The notes: generated by a model not told the origin, from the sequence alone. Positions 17,076-28,500 are shown, numbered from the stretch's first letter. The stretch: 44,848 nucleotides of DNA from Prorocentrum cordatum (GCA_963575745.1 CAUYUJ010006302.1:126136-170983), one strand, 5' to 3'. A program made the numbers and translations.

Positions 17076-17134
17076 CCAGGGCCATCCTGGCCCTGGTATA
17101 GTGTGTGTACGCCCTCCTGGCCGAGGCCAGGAGG
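17076..17134. repeat. Two adjacent hairpins with very small loops
   Basis: CCAGGGCCA-TCC-TGGCCCTGG (17076-17096) has a 9-bp stem. CCTCCTGGCC-GA-GGCCAGGAGG (17113-17134) has a 10-bp stem. Both are perfect. They are separated by 16 bp of GT-rich sequence and lie about 115 bp before the assembly gap. Confidence 0.85.
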
Positions 17135-17248
17135 TCTATACAACATCCTACTACCCTCGTCAGAACTAACCTCAAAATGGCGAACACGCCCCTGCGACGT
17201 CGGCGCACCCTTCAACGTCGTTAGACGCCCCTCCAATGTCGGGGCCAA

Positions 17249-17348
17249 NNNNNNNNNNNNNNNNNNNNNNNNNNNNNNNNNNNNNNNNNNNNNNNNNNNN
17301 NNNNNNNNNNNNNNNNNNNNNNNNNNNNNNNNNNNNNNNNNNNNNNNN
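17249..17348. other. Assembly gap (100 N)
   Basis: Exactly 100 N, the conventional scaffold-gap length, so the true size is unknown. The right side opens straight into a GGA tract, which probably caused the break. Confidence 0.98.
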
Positions 17349-17463
17349 AGGAGGAGGAGGGGGAGGAGGAGGACGAGGAAGAGAGGGAGGAGGAGGAGGA
17401 GGAGGAGGAGGAGGAGGAGGAGGAGGAGGAGGAGGAGGAGGAGGAGGAGGAGGAGGAGGAGGA
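17349..17463. repeat. (GGA)n tract at the gap edge
   Basis: Perfect GGA units for about 70 bp after a GGGGA and GACGAAGA start. If the downstream gene is translated in frame through it, it would encode poly-Glu, but the gap hides the true 5' part. Confidence 0.88.
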
Positions 17464-17521
17464 AACGGTTTGGGCCGGCGGCCGCGGGCGCGACTGGGGT
17501 GTCTCACGGGATGGGCGCGGG

Positions 17522-18473
17522 AGGTGCGCGCCCCGAGCGGCTTGCGGCTGCTCAGCGAAGGCTCGACGCGACTGGGCACGCGCATCGGCGGACCGCGCGG
17601 TGCGCAAGCTTGCAGATGAATTGGCTAGCGTCCAGCGTGAGAATGCCGCCCTCATGGACTTCATGAGTGCGTTGCTGGAGTCGGACAGTCAGGTGCTGGA
17701 CAGGCTCATGGCTGTCACTCCCGCCTTGCGCGCGGCACTGGAGGGCAAGGCATGTAGCGGCATCGCCCGACTGCGCAGGCATGTGGCCATACATGCTGAT
17801 GCCATGGGCATGCATATTTCGACGGCGGGGCCAGCAGAGCTTCAGCGTGCACAGCACGGACCTCGACTGCAGGACGCGACGGAGGCCTCGTTGCCCGCAG
17901 GGGGCAAGAGTGCGCGGGCTGATGAGTTCCAGTTGAACTCAGATGCGGCGGTTTTCCAGCCGATGGGTTTATTGTGGCTGGCGCCTGGAGCGCGGGAGGC
18001 TGTGGAACCGACCGTGGATGCGCAGGAGTGCGATGTTGCCCAGGAGGTCACCGCGTACGAGATCGGCAGTGATTTCGGATTGGAGGTCGATGGCTGGCCG
18101 AGGATGGCGCTGCGGGCGGTGGAGGCCGACGGCCGCGCCGAGGCGGCCCTGCTCCTGGCGGGGTCGGCCACGCAGTTTCTGACCAAGGGTCCCCCCCCGC
18201 CCTGTTCGAAGGCTCTGAGGGGGAGGGCGGGGCCGAGTGCCCGCCGCAAGACGTTCCATGTCACGGGGGTCCGGTGACTGCTGACGACGAGGCGATCGCC
18301 CAGCAGATGCATTCCCAGACCGCGGGGGCCTTCAACTGGAAGAGGACGACGAGAGGCGCAGACTCAAGCCGCAGCCGTTCATGCGGAAGCTGGCCTCGCT
18401 CGTGCGTGGGGAAGGCGCGCCCAAGATGGAGGAGATAGAGCCTCCCATGGATGCGTCCTGCAACCAGCAGTGA
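17522..18473 (+). pseudogene. Unrecognised coiled-coil gene with two -1 frame breaks
   Basis: The first part is open from the GGA tract to TGA at 18277. A convincing start is not visible, and the first Met codon in frame is MDFMSALL at 17653. The N-terminal region is helical (KLADELASVQRENAAL). After a C8 run (18191-18198) the next frame reads PALFEGSEGEGGAECPPQDV and DDEAIAQQMHSQTAG. After a G5 run (18324-18328) a third frame reads LEEDDERRRLKPQPFMRKLA then SLVRGEGAPKMEEIEPPMD, and stops at TGA 18471-18473. All three parts look protein-like, and each break needs one extra base. The gene may be intact with homopolymer undercalls, or a recent pseudogene. No family recognised. Confidence 0.5.
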
Positions 18474-18649
18474 TGGTGGTTCGTGGGCCTCCTGCAAGAT
18501 CGAGCCGCGGAGCTGCGGGGGCTTCTCGGTTCCGCGTTCTTCGAGATTGGCTTGGACGCGCACGCGGGAGTCCTCGTTGGCGCGCTCGTCGTTGTCCTCC
18601 TCTGATTCTCGGGCTGTCCTGCGAAGCGGAACAGACCTGGCATAGGCTC

Positions 18650-19320
18650 CAGAGGAGGAGGAGGAGGAGGAGGAGGAGGAGGAGGAGGAGGAGGAGGAGG
18701 AAGAGGAGGAGTAGGAGGGGGTGGGAGGAACGAGGGAGGAGGGGAGGAGGGAGGAGGGAGGAGGGAGAGGGAGGAGGGAGGAGGAGGAGGGAGGAGGGAG
18801 GAGGAGGAGGAGGGAGGAGGAGGAGGGAGGAGGGTAGGGAGGCGGAGGAGGATGGAGGAGGAAGGAGGAGGAGGAGAGGAGGAGGAGGAGGAGGAGGAGG
18901 AGGAGGAGGAGGGAGGAGGAAGAGGAGGAGGAGGAGGAGGAGGAGGAGGAGGAGGAGGAGGAGGAGGAGGAGGCGGAGGAGGAGGAGGAGGGAGGAGGAG
19001 GAGGAGGAGGAGAGAGGGAGGAGGAGGAGTTAGGAGGAGGAGGAGGAGGAGGAGGGGAGGAGGAGGAGTGGGGCGGAGGAGGAGGAGGGGAGGAGGAGGG
19101 GAGGAGGAGGATGAGGAGGGAGGAGGGAGGAGGGAGGAGGAGGAGAGGAGGAGGTGGGAGGAGGAGGAGGGAGGAGGGAGGACTGGGAGAAGGAGAAGGG
19201 TAGACAGGGAGGAGGATGAGGGATGGAGGAGGAGGAGAGAGGGAGGAGGAGGAGGAGGAGGCAGGAGGAGGGCAGAGGAGGAGGAGTGAGGATGGAGGAG
19301 GAGGAGGAGGAGGAGGAGGT
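18650..19320. repeat. (GGA)n megatract, about 670 bp
   Basis: Almost uninterrupted GGA/GGGA purine sequence, the longest purine tract in the window. Poly-Arg, poly-Gly and poly-Glu frames over it are artefacts. Confidence 0.93.
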
Positions 19321-19357
19321 CATGTAGGCGCGGCAGTATGCGGCGGCGCTGCCAGAT

Positions 19358-20275
19358 TCAGGACAAGCCCAACAGGAAGAATTCGAACACCTCCACATGG
19401 CCGCGTTGTGCCAGCGCGCGGTTAGTGCACCGCAGCATGAAGGAGGCGACCGACCGCGGCCTGTCTAGGAGGTCCTGGAGTTCGATGGTGTGCTCGAAAA
19501 TGGAGGTCGACGAGGTCGGCAACGTTTTCCTCCACTGGAGCGGTCAGCAGGCGGCACCGCTCGAAGAGGTCCACGAGGCCCTGCAGCAGGGTGCGTTGCA
19601 GCGATGCGCGGCGGCCCTCTTCTTGCAGATCCCGCGGGTCGGGCGGGCAATTCGCGGATACGGCACGCAAGGCCTCGCACAGGTCCAGGGCATCGGCGGG
19701 CGCGTCTTCTGCGATCCAGTGCCGGCCTCCCAGCGGGCCAGTCTCGCAGCGGGCCGCACGGGCCACTCCCGAAGCCGCCGTGGGGAGGCGCCGCGGCCCC
19801 ACGGGGCAGGCGCGCCGGCAGCGCCGCCGGGAGGCCGCTCGCGCGACTCCTCGTCGGGCGCCGCATCCGTCTGCGCGGCTGCCGGGGCCATTGCGGCTGG
19901 CCTGGCGAGCGACCCGCGGCGCACCGCCCCCACCCGCGCGTCCGGCAGCGGGCAGGGATCCAGAGCGCAGGTCCTGCGTAGGCCACGGCACCGCGCGAGC
20001 AACGGCACCTCGGCCACCTCCGCTATGCCTCGGCGAGGGACGCGAGGGGGGGGGGGCGGCACAGGGGGAAAAACGTCGGCATCGGCCCGCACGGCCGAGC
20101 GCTCCTCCGCAGCCCGCGGCTGCTGGGCCTCCGCAGCAGGCAAGGGCGGGGCCGCGCCTCCCGCGGCCTTGGGGGGCGATCCTCCTCGGCCGCGGGGGGG
20201 CCCTGCGGCGGGTGCGTCGACGCCGCCCAGGCGGGGCCCCGCGGCAGCCCACAATAGGCCGCCGCCCGCGACCAT
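19358..20275 (-). pseudogene. Unrecognised minus-strand gene with two frame changes
   Basis: The C-terminal part (to TGA at 19360-19358) reads FEHTIELQDLLDRPRSVA then SFMLRCTNRALAQRGHVEVF. The preceding frame reads DALDLCEALRAVSANCPPD and SLQRTLLQGLVDLFERCRLL, which look like well-formed helices. Upstream, an Ala/Pro-rich N-terminal region may start at ATG 20275. Going downstream the frame shifts -1 near 19720 and +1 near 19505, so the first and last parts share a frame. Introns, errors or decay could explain this. I cannot assign a function. Confidence 0.42.
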
Positions 20276-20703
20276 CGCGAAACCGTGGGGTGGGGTGGTG
20301 GTGGGGGGGGGCGGGGGGGGCGAGCGTTGCGTGCCACGCGGCGTTGCGGCGGCGCCGCGAACGCCCTGGCACCCGTGCTCCGAGCGCCGCCCGATGCAGC
20401 GCTGGCCGTGCGGCCCGCCCGCGGTCGCCCCACGAGCCAGGCGGCGCGGCGCCCAGGTCCGCCCGCGCGCGCGCCGCAGGCCAGCCTCGCACGCCTGCTG
20501 CGCACGGCGGCGGGCAGCCCGCCGAGGCGACGTCGCGCCGAGCTGCAGAGCCTCCGGCGCGCGCGCGGGCCTCCACCACGCAGGGCGGCCCCCTTCAGGC
20601 CATCAAGCGCCTCCGAGCCCAAAGCCCCGCTCCCGCCCGTCCCTCGCGCCCGCCGCGCTGCCCCACGGGATTGGGGTCTCGCAGGTCCAGGCTTGGGGGG
20701 CCT

Positions 20704-20812
20704 GGAGGAGGAGGAGGAGGAGGAGGAGGAGGAGGAGGAGGAGGAGGAGGAGGAGGAGGAGCAGGAGCAGGAGCAGGAGGATGAGGAGGAGGAGGAGGAG
20801 GAGGAGGAGAAT
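20704..20812. repeat. (GGA)n tract
   Basis: GGA units, a short GGAGCA stretch, then GGA again. Flanked by GC-rich sequence. Confidence 0.9.
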
Positions 20813-20814
20813 AC

Positions 20815-21013
20815 CAGATGCATTCGCCTCCCCAAGCTCAGCTTTGCGAGCCTGTGGTGGCCTGCTGGGTGGACGTCATGGGGCCGCTGCCATCGGGTAC
20901 TTCGGCGACGTGCTACTCCCGAGGCGTGGTGAAATGACGGAGTACACCTGGGCGATGTCAACCGAACAACCAGGGCCGTTTGCGCTGCCATTGACGCGTA
21001 AGCTGCCCGCGTA
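20815..21013 (+). pseudogene. Possible fragment of a retroelement integrase
   Basis: One plus frame reads EPVVACWVDVMGPLPSGTSA and stops. The adjacent frame then reads MTEYTWAMSTEQPGPFALPL. W.DVMGPLP followed by a TEYTW-type segment resembles the start of a retroviral-type integrase core (first catalytic Asp and the strand after it). Two frames, short length and no later motifs make this tentative. The following 21000-21090 has several GCGTAAG repeats. Confidence 0.25.
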
Positions 21014-21081
21014 AGGTCGCGCGTAAGCGCTCTCGTCCTCAATGTGTCGTGCCGCGCTGGTGGCCCGCGTAAGCCACCGCG

Positions 21082-21425
21082 TAGGGTCGCCATGACATCC
21101 TGCGTAATACCCCTTTCGTCGCTCACCTGGTGCTTCGCACGAGCGATGCCCAAGCCATCGCCCGGGCATCTGCCGCAGCGGCTGGCTTGTCTGCCACAGC
21201 GTGGCCTCCAGCTCGGCGCCGCGCACAGGCAGGCCCGGCAGCACTGCTTCGAAGCCTGTACGCATCTTTGGTGGATGTGCGGCAGCTCCTGACGTCCAGT
21301 GTGCGTTGGTGGCCACCCTCGTCCGCGCGAATGGATGTCCATCTCGGCTCTGGTGGGGTCCTTCAAGTGGGTCCCAGCCCGCTCTCGATGGCGGCGTTCG
21401 GAGCAACTCTCTGGGAGCTGCCAAA
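21082..21425 (+). CDS. Open frame of ordinary composition running into the GAT array
   Basis: After a TAG at about 21080 the frame reads DILRNTPFVAHLVLRTSDAQ and SLYASLVDVRQLLTSSVRWW, then MDVHLGSGGVLQVGPSPLSM and AAFGATLWELPKN, and then enters poly-Asp. The part before the repeat is balanced in composition. A minus-strand frame of 182 codons covers the same bases, so the strand is not certain. It could be an exon whose repeat-encoded tail is not real. No family recognised. Confidence 0.27.
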
Positions 21426-21426
21426 A

Positions 21427-21447
21427 AATGATGATGATGATGCTGCT

Positions 21448-21514
<67 letters not shown>

Positions 21515-21661
21515 GCTATGATTATGATTATGATTATGATTCTGATGATGACGACGGTTATGATTACGGCGATGTTGACGACGATCGTGACATTGATGAT
21601 GACGATGCTGCTGCTGATGATGGTGATGCTGATTATGTTGTTGATGATGCTGGTTATGCTT

Positions 21662-21703
<42 letters not shown>

Positions 21704-21710
21704 GTGATGG

Positions 21711-21772
<62 letters not shown>

Positions 21773-22029
21773 GTGAAGACGACGACGACGACGTTGACGA
21801 CGACCACGACGATGACGACGACGACAACGACGCCGATGATGATTATGCTGATGATGATGCTGCTGATGATGATTGTGTTGTTGTGGCTGATGATGATGAT
21901 GAGGATGGTGATGCTGATGACGTTGCTGCTAATGATTATGATGGTGAGGGTGATGGTCATGGTCATGGTGATGACGATGATGATCGTGATGATGCTGATG
22001 ATGATGACGACGATGCTGATGACGATGAC

Positions 22030-22061
<32 letters not shown>

Positions 22062-22115
22062 CTATGATGATGAGGATGATGAGTATGATGCTGATTATGC
22101 TGATGATGCTGATGC

Positions 22116-22147
<32 letters not shown>

Positions 22148-22265
22148 ATGATGATGATGATGATGGTGAAGACGACCACGACGACGTTGACGACGACGAT
22201 GACGACGACGATGACGACAACGACGATGATGATGATGATGCTGATGCTGATGCTGCTGCTTCTGA

Positions 22266-22299
<34 letters not shown>

Positions 22300-22330
22300 G
22301 GTGGTGGTGATGGGGGGATGCTGATGACGA
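21427..22330. repeat. (GAT)n array of about 900 bp with a higher-order duplication
   Basis: GAT units with GAC, GCT, TAT and GTT variants. A compound block starting GATGGTGAAGACGAC (about 21769) recurs near 22163 as GATGGTGAAGACGAC with ACGACGTTGACGACGACG and ACGACAACGACG in the same order. Part of the array was therefore duplicated at a spacing of about 390 bp. One frame is poly-Asp over the whole length. Confidence 0.9.
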
Positions 22331-22930
22331 TGATGAGGGTGAGGATGCTGTTGAGGACGATGGTGAGGATGGGGATTAGGTCGAGGATGAGGATGAAGAT
22401 GGATGATGATGCTGCTACTGAATATGATGGAGGCGGTTGTGGTGTGAGGTGTTGATGTTGCTGGTGATGATGTGATGTTGATGAGAAAGATGACGACGGA
22501 GTGGGACGAGATGGAGTTTTGAGGACAAGGGAGCAAGGGGTGGAGGAAGAGGAACGAGGAAGGCGGAGAAAGGAGGAGGACGGAGGTGTCAGGAAGAGAA
22601 GGAAGAGGGATAATGATGGAGGATGGAGAAGGAGGGAAGAGGGGAAACGTGACGAGAGCGCTGGCGCCACAGGTCTTCTGAGGTTGCTCGTCCACCAGCG
22701 TTGTCAGCAGGCTCGCTCACCACTTGACGTCTGCGTTACGATGCTGGTGCCCAGTTCTCCGACGCCACTCCGAGCACCGGCAGGGAGGTGTACGTGATGA
22801 GGGTGGGAGGAACGAGAAGATTGCACGTGCGTGTCCTAGGAGGGACCGCGGGAGGGGTGAGTAGGAGGGCCAGGAGAGAGGACGAGTGAGGTGCAGGGAC
22901 ACGCTTACATGGAATATCATGGAATGTGAG
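22331..22930. other. Purine-rich transition zone, no recognised gene
   Basis: GATGAGG-rich up to 22430, then GGAGGA-type sequence, then mixed sequence from 22680 to 22930. Short open frames on both strands show no motif. Confidence 0.4.
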
Positions 22931-23490
22931 GGGAAGTGGTGATGAGGGAATATGAGGGGATGATGATGGAGGCGGTGACGGTAACGGTGACGGTGATGGT
23001 GACGACGACGACGTTGACGTTGACGACGACGACGACAATGATGATGATGCTGATGATGATGATGACGATGATCATGATGATGGTCATCTTGCGGTAAGTA
23101 TGATGGTGACTATGATGATGGTTGTGGTGTTGACGGTGATGGTGACATTGACGATGACGCCGACGACGACGACGACGCCGATGGTGGCGAAGGCTATGCC
23201 GGCGACGACAATGACGAAGACGACGATGATGATAATCATGATGATGAGGACGATGATGGGGTCATGGCGATGATGACGATGATGACGACGAAGATGGTGG
23301 TTCCGGTGGTAATGACTATACCCATGGCGGGGATGATGGTGACGGTGATGGTAACGGTGATGATGATGGTGCTGTTGAGGATGATGATACTGACGTTGCT
23401 GGTGGTGGTGATGATCATATTGGTTCAGATGATGATTGTGAAGGCGATGGTGACGGCGATGATGGTGTTGCTGGTGGTGGTGGCCGCCAT
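22930..23490. repeat. Second GAT/GAC/GGT imperfect array
   Basis: GATGAT, GACGAC, GGTGAT and GTGGTG units with many substitutions, more degenerate than the array at 21427-22330. It reads as His-rich on one strand and Asp/Met-rich on the other. Confidence 0.82.
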
Positions 23491-23936
23491 GCACATTGTA
23501 TGAGTACGCAGAGGAGGATCGTAAGACACAGCGTCAGTTGTAGGAACAGAGAGGAAACAACACAGGAGAAGAGGCACACGGGAACAGTTATCCATGATGG
23601 GCGGAGGAGGAACGAGCAGGGAGTAAGGAAAGGCATGTGCTGAGGTGGGACGCGGGGAAGGGAAAGGCGGCATGGGGAGGGAAGAGTGGATGGATGTGGA
23701 AAGGGGATGGCTATGGTCAACCCGCATGGTAAGGTTGGGCAACCTTCCCAAGGGTGCCTTTGCGTCCTTTCCCTTCGACCCATCCCTGGCCGATTTTGCT
23801 GTCCGCGCCCCGCCCCCAAAGCGCCGACGTGGCCTTCCAAGGCCCTTGCATCCTTACCGCGCATCCTTATTACACGGGCTGACTGTAGCCCGCGCTCCCT
23901 GACGAACGTGGCGTGGCGCCCCCGCCTGCCCTTAAG

Positions 23937-24272
23937 TCGGGCATGTGCCCCTACTGGAGGGAGATTCAAAAACAGTAAAAACGATAGCCTGGGGACGATG
24001 TTTTGACTATTTTGGAGCATGTTTGAATATGATTTGAGTTTTTTTCAAGGGCACAAAACGCCCCTACCCTGATTTACGAGGCGCTGTGCGCTGAAACTCC
24101 TGTGCGCTGACAGGGTAAACCCTGCGTGATGTGCCGCGTCCTGGCGGCTCTAGGCTTGGGGGGTTCCCAGGACGTTTACAGACCACGCACTTGTAACCCA
24201 CGGTAGGGTCGTTTCCTCATCCCTCAATTTTTCATCTTTCGCCAAACTCCGCCTGTAGGAGGACATGCCCGA
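23937..24272. mobile_element. 336-bp element with TCGGGCATGT terminal inverted repeats (copy 3)
   Basis: The left end CTTAAGTCGGGCATGTGCCC (23931-23950) is the inverse of the right end ACATGCCCGACCTAAG (24263-24278), with one mismatch inside the extended ends. The right end, GCCTGTAGGAGGACATGCCC, matches the inverse of the left end of copy 2. The interior is longer than in the other copies and has no open frame of note. CTTAG before GTCGGGC on the minus strand and CCTAAG at the other end are compatible with intron borders. Confidence 0.75.
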
Positions 24273-24430
24273 CCTAAGCCTACCCCCGAGAGGGGGTCCG
24301 CCTCGCCTCGCTGGCGCACAGGGACGCCGGGGCCTCGGAGCGCGTCTTCGGCGCGCGGGGGACGAGTCCTGGGGCGCGGTGGAGGGGTCGGTTTTGGGGG
24401 CCGTCGTCGGCGGTTGGGTTCTGGGGTCGT

Positions 24431-24485
24431 CTCCTCCTCCTCCTCCTCCTCCTCCTCCTCCTCCTCCTCCTCCTCCTCCTCCTCA
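24431..24485. repeat. (CTC)n tract
   Basis: About 18 perfect CTC units. The bases around it, GGTCGGTTTTGGGGGCCGTCGTCGGCGG and a close variant, occur once on each side (about 24388 and 24496), so the CTC tract sits inside a short direct duplication. Confidence 0.85.
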
Positions 24486-24559
24486 TCGCGACGGGGGTCG
24501 GTTTTAGGGCCGTCGTCGGCGGTGGGGTTCAAAGTGCCCCCCCCGTGGCGCCTCCTGTG

Positions 24560-25236
24560 CAAATCTTGGGAGGGGCGACGAGTGGGGAGGGGGAGGGAGG
24601 GGGGCGGCGAGGGGGGATAGGGGGAGGGAGGAGCTGTAAAAGGGGGGGAAGGGGCGACGACGCGGGAGGGGGGGAGGGGAGGGGGCGACGAGCTGGGGAG
24701 GTCGTAGGGAGGTGCCGGGGAGAGAAGAAGGGTGTGGGGGGGCGAGGGCGCGCTCGAGGGGAGGGGGCACGCTCACGTGCTCATGGGGAGGAGAGGGAGG
24801 AGTGGAGGGAGAAGGAGGAGCGACGACGAGCGGAGACGGGGAATCGGAGGACGCCAGAGCGACACCACCACCACCGCCACCAGGGTTGTCACCCTGAGTG
24901 AGGAGGAGGTCCACGATGCCTCCCCGATCCGGGGATTGGGGGGGGGAGTCTCGCGCTGGGCAGGGGGGGGGGGGGGGCACACCACGAAGAGGACCCTGCC
25001 TGGCTCCTCTGTGCTGGTGGTGGGGGTCATCGCTCCCCCTGGCTCCTGCGGGGAGGGGGGAGCGGAGCAGGAGGAGGAGGAGGAGGAGGGAGGAGGAGGA
25101 GGAGGAGGCCGGGAGGAGGAGGAGGAGGAGGATGGGAAGGCATGAGAGGAGGAGGGAGGAGGAGGAGGAGGAGGAGGAGGAGGAGGAGGAGGAGGAGCAG
25201 GAGGAGGAGGAGGAGGAAGAGGAGGAGGAGGAAGCC
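24560..25236. repeat. G-rich and GGA purine tracts
   Basis: GGGGA and poly-G sequence to about 25060, then GGA units to 25236. Open frames on the minus strand are Pro- and Ser-rich and not supported. A C10-12 equivalent G run at about 24964-24977 is error-prone. Confidence 0.82.
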
Positions 25237-25519
25237 ATACGGCCGAGGAGGGGCTGGGACCGTCGCGGCTTCGTTCGTCGTCGGTCGCCCCTTCGGTCGT
25301 GGCTCGCGCGCCGCGGAGCCATCAAAGAGAAGATAAAGAGGCGCCGCAGCCGCGGCGGTCACCCCGACCGCCACGCCCAGGACTCAGGAAGAAGCCTGGC
25401 ACCGCCGCGCCAGGACCCAAAGAGGACAGGATAGGCTGCTGATAAGACTGGCGGCTGCTGCCAGCAGGCTGGAGCAGCACCACAGCGCGCAGCAGCCCCA
25501 GCGCCACCAGCAGCACGCC

Positions 25520-28500
25520 ATGACGCAGAACTGGAAGCAGCAGCGCGACGCCTCGAGGGAAAGGTGGTCAGGAGCAGGGACCACACACCTCGAGGCGTCG
25601 CGGCGCGGCCCTGGGAAAAGGTGGACAGGAGCAGGGTCCACAGCCCAGGCGCAGCACCAGCGCAGGCGCAGCAGCAGTGCCAGTGACTGGACTGGTGACT
25701 ACGGAGCCATCGGAGGGCGACCCTGGGAGTGGGCCCTTGGGGATGGCCAGCAGCACAACTCGCAGAGGAGGCAGCACAGCCAGCAGCAGCAGCAGCAACA
25801 GCCTCAGACCCACAAGCACCACCACCAGCCAGCCCACCACCAGCACCAGCAAAAGCACCCACAGCACCAGCAGCGAGGCGACAGCGACCAGCACTGGAAG
25901 CACAGTGCGCCATGGAGGAGCGCCCCAGCCAGAAGGAGGAGCAGCAGGCGCAGAAGAAGGGACCAGCACGACACTCCAGCCTCAGCCTACATCGGCAGCT
26001 TCCAGTACAGCCCTCAGCAAAAGGCAGTCCTGGACAGCATCACGCCAGTCTCCTTCGCTGTCGCGATGGAACATGAGAGCTGGTCCGCACCGCCAGACGA
26101 CGAGGAGATGCGGTTCGTGTGGTACAAGACGAAGTGCCACAGGTTGGGACGCCTCTCCGAGAACATTGATGGCGCTAGGCTGGCGGGTTTGTGCACATCC
26201 AGCCTCGAGCAGGAAGCGGCGATCACCGCCGCGAGCATCTCCTTCGTCTTGCCCCACAAAGAACGCATGAAGCAGCTCAGGGCTACGCTGGAAAAGCTGG
26301 AGGAGGAGCGCGCCGAGATGGAGAAGCGGCTCAGCAAGATGCTCGACCAGGAGGCGGCGGCCGCCAGAACCATCAGGGTCTACAAGACCCTGCTGAGGGA
26401 AACTAGAGATCAGATGGCAAAGACAGCGGGTGTGAAGGAGGACTCGTCAGAGGAGGAGGGGAGCCAGGACCCCACCAGAGGACGCACGCCACACCCGGCC
26501 GCGAGGAGGAGGCGCGACCCAGCTGCAGCACTAGCGGCACCAGCCACAGCTCAGCCAGGCACAGCAGCGAGTGTCTCCTCGGGACCAGCAACAACTGCGC
26601 GATCAGCCCCAGCAGCACCAGACGAGATCAAAGACGCCATCAGGAAACTGACCGAGAGGCTCGACTCGCAGCAGAAAAAGGAACAGCAGCAAAGTGACCT
26701 GCAGGCACAGGCAGAGCTTAAGCACAAAAGTGAGCTGAAGGCCTACGAGCAGACCATGGCGCAAAAGATGTTCCACACGACCGAAGCGCAGCTGGCCAAG
26801 CAGGAGGAGTGGCACACATGGGAGGTCAACGCGCTCAAGCGACACCACAACGCCAAGCTGGAGGAGGAGGAAGCGAAAGCATACGAGGCACAGAGAGGCA
26901 GCCAGAGGACACAGGAGGAAAGGGCCAAAGGGATGCTCGTGGACTTGCACATGCACCTCGAGTTGGAAAAGAAGACACTACGCGAGGAGACGCACAAGGA
27001 AGACCAGAGAAGAACAGCCATCTACACGCAGCAGGTCCAGAAGGCCAGGCAGGAGGAGCAGGCTGTGAGACAGATGGCGGCTCAGGAGGCCCAGTGGTGC
27101 AAGATGGCGCAGGAGCGCAACGAAAAGGCGACGCAGGAGATGGCGGAGGCGGAATACCAGGAGCGATGCGCCCGGCGCAGCGCTTACAAGGAGGAGGAGC
27201 TGCGGATCGCAGTGAACTACCAGCAGATGGCCTACGAGCACCAGGAAGAGGTCAACAGGCGCGAAGCGATGCGGGTCGTCCTGAACCTGGAGCACGCAGC
27301 CATCCAGGCGAAGGCATACGAGATGCAGCACGAGCAGGAAAAGTACTTGGAGCGCGTCGGGGAGCACCAGGAGGCGGTGGACAAAGCTCAAAGGATGGAG
27401 GAGGTGGCACTGCAGCGACAAGCAACAGCCACGAGCGAGCTCCAGGCACTACAGCACCAGCAGGAGTTGGAAAACCACGTGTCTCAGCAGTACCACAGCA
27501 CTCTGCAGCACCAGCACCAGCAGGAGATGCAGGCCGCGGTGCAGCACTACGCCCACATCCAGTACATGAGCGACGCACAGAGGCAGCAGCAACTACAAGA
27601 CCTCCAACGCGCACATGATATGCAAACGGCAGGACTCCAGAACGCCCTACGGGACGCCTGGGGAGCAGGAGGACAAGTGGATGAGGACCTGCTACTCGAC
27701 ATGACGGACGACCTCATGGAGGACCCAGTCACGAGTGAGCGCGACCAAGGCATGGCGGAGCAGGAGGGCACGTACCAGAGGGAGCAACTGGAGGCAGACC
27801 TACTCCGGCTTTTACCTAGCCAGTACGAACTCCCACATCCCGAACTACCGCCGTACCTCGAGGAGCTGGCCGAGGTGGGATTTGGAGAGAGGTCTCATAC
27901 ATCGTCGATGCCAACGCCAGAGGGGCCTACCCTCTCGTCATGCGGCGACCTCAGCTTTCAGGACCTGAGCTTCGTGCCGAGGACGCCCGCCGAAGAGCGT
28001 CCGCTACCGCCACCACCACCTCGGCAGCGCCCGCACATCGAGGAGCACGACAGCGTCGGCCCATTCCTGCACACGGGGCTGCTCGACGTACGGGCGAACA
28101 GTGACTGCATCCCAAGTGGCGAATCCGACGACGCCGACTTGCAGGACGAAGGGACGAAGATCTGCCAAGGCCTGCGCGAGGAGAAGGAGGACGAAGCCCC
28201 GACAGACCTCGCCTCACTCTCACCAACGCTACCAGCCGACTCACCCATCCCGACAGAACAGCCCACGCCAAGACACATACTTTTTCCGCCCGTCACGCCT
28301 CTCACGCCAAACAAGACCCCACAACAACGACCACAGCCAGCCAAAACCCCCATGACGACGCTGTTCATCGACCTCAGCCGCGACGAGGAGGCCTGCCCTA
28401 GCACACCCCCACGGATGCCGATCGAGGACATCACGCCCACCGTGCCACACGAGCCACGGCTGCCACCTCCGCGATTCCACATGGGCACGCCAGAGAGGAC

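Noticed and set aside
21130-22455. 441-codon plus-strand ORF that is mostly Asp
   Set aside because: Only the part before 21425 has ordinary composition. The rest is the GAT array read in one register, and Met-rich and Ile-rich frames are equally long.
20023-22695. 890-codon minus-strand ORF
   Set aside because: Ile/Val/Ser runs come from reading the GAT array on the other strand, and its ends fall in GC-rich sequence with no motif.
26809-27618. 269-codon plus-strand ORF in another frame of the coiled-coil gene
   Set aside because: Gly/Arg-rich shadow of the 1055-codon frame, with no helical periodicity.
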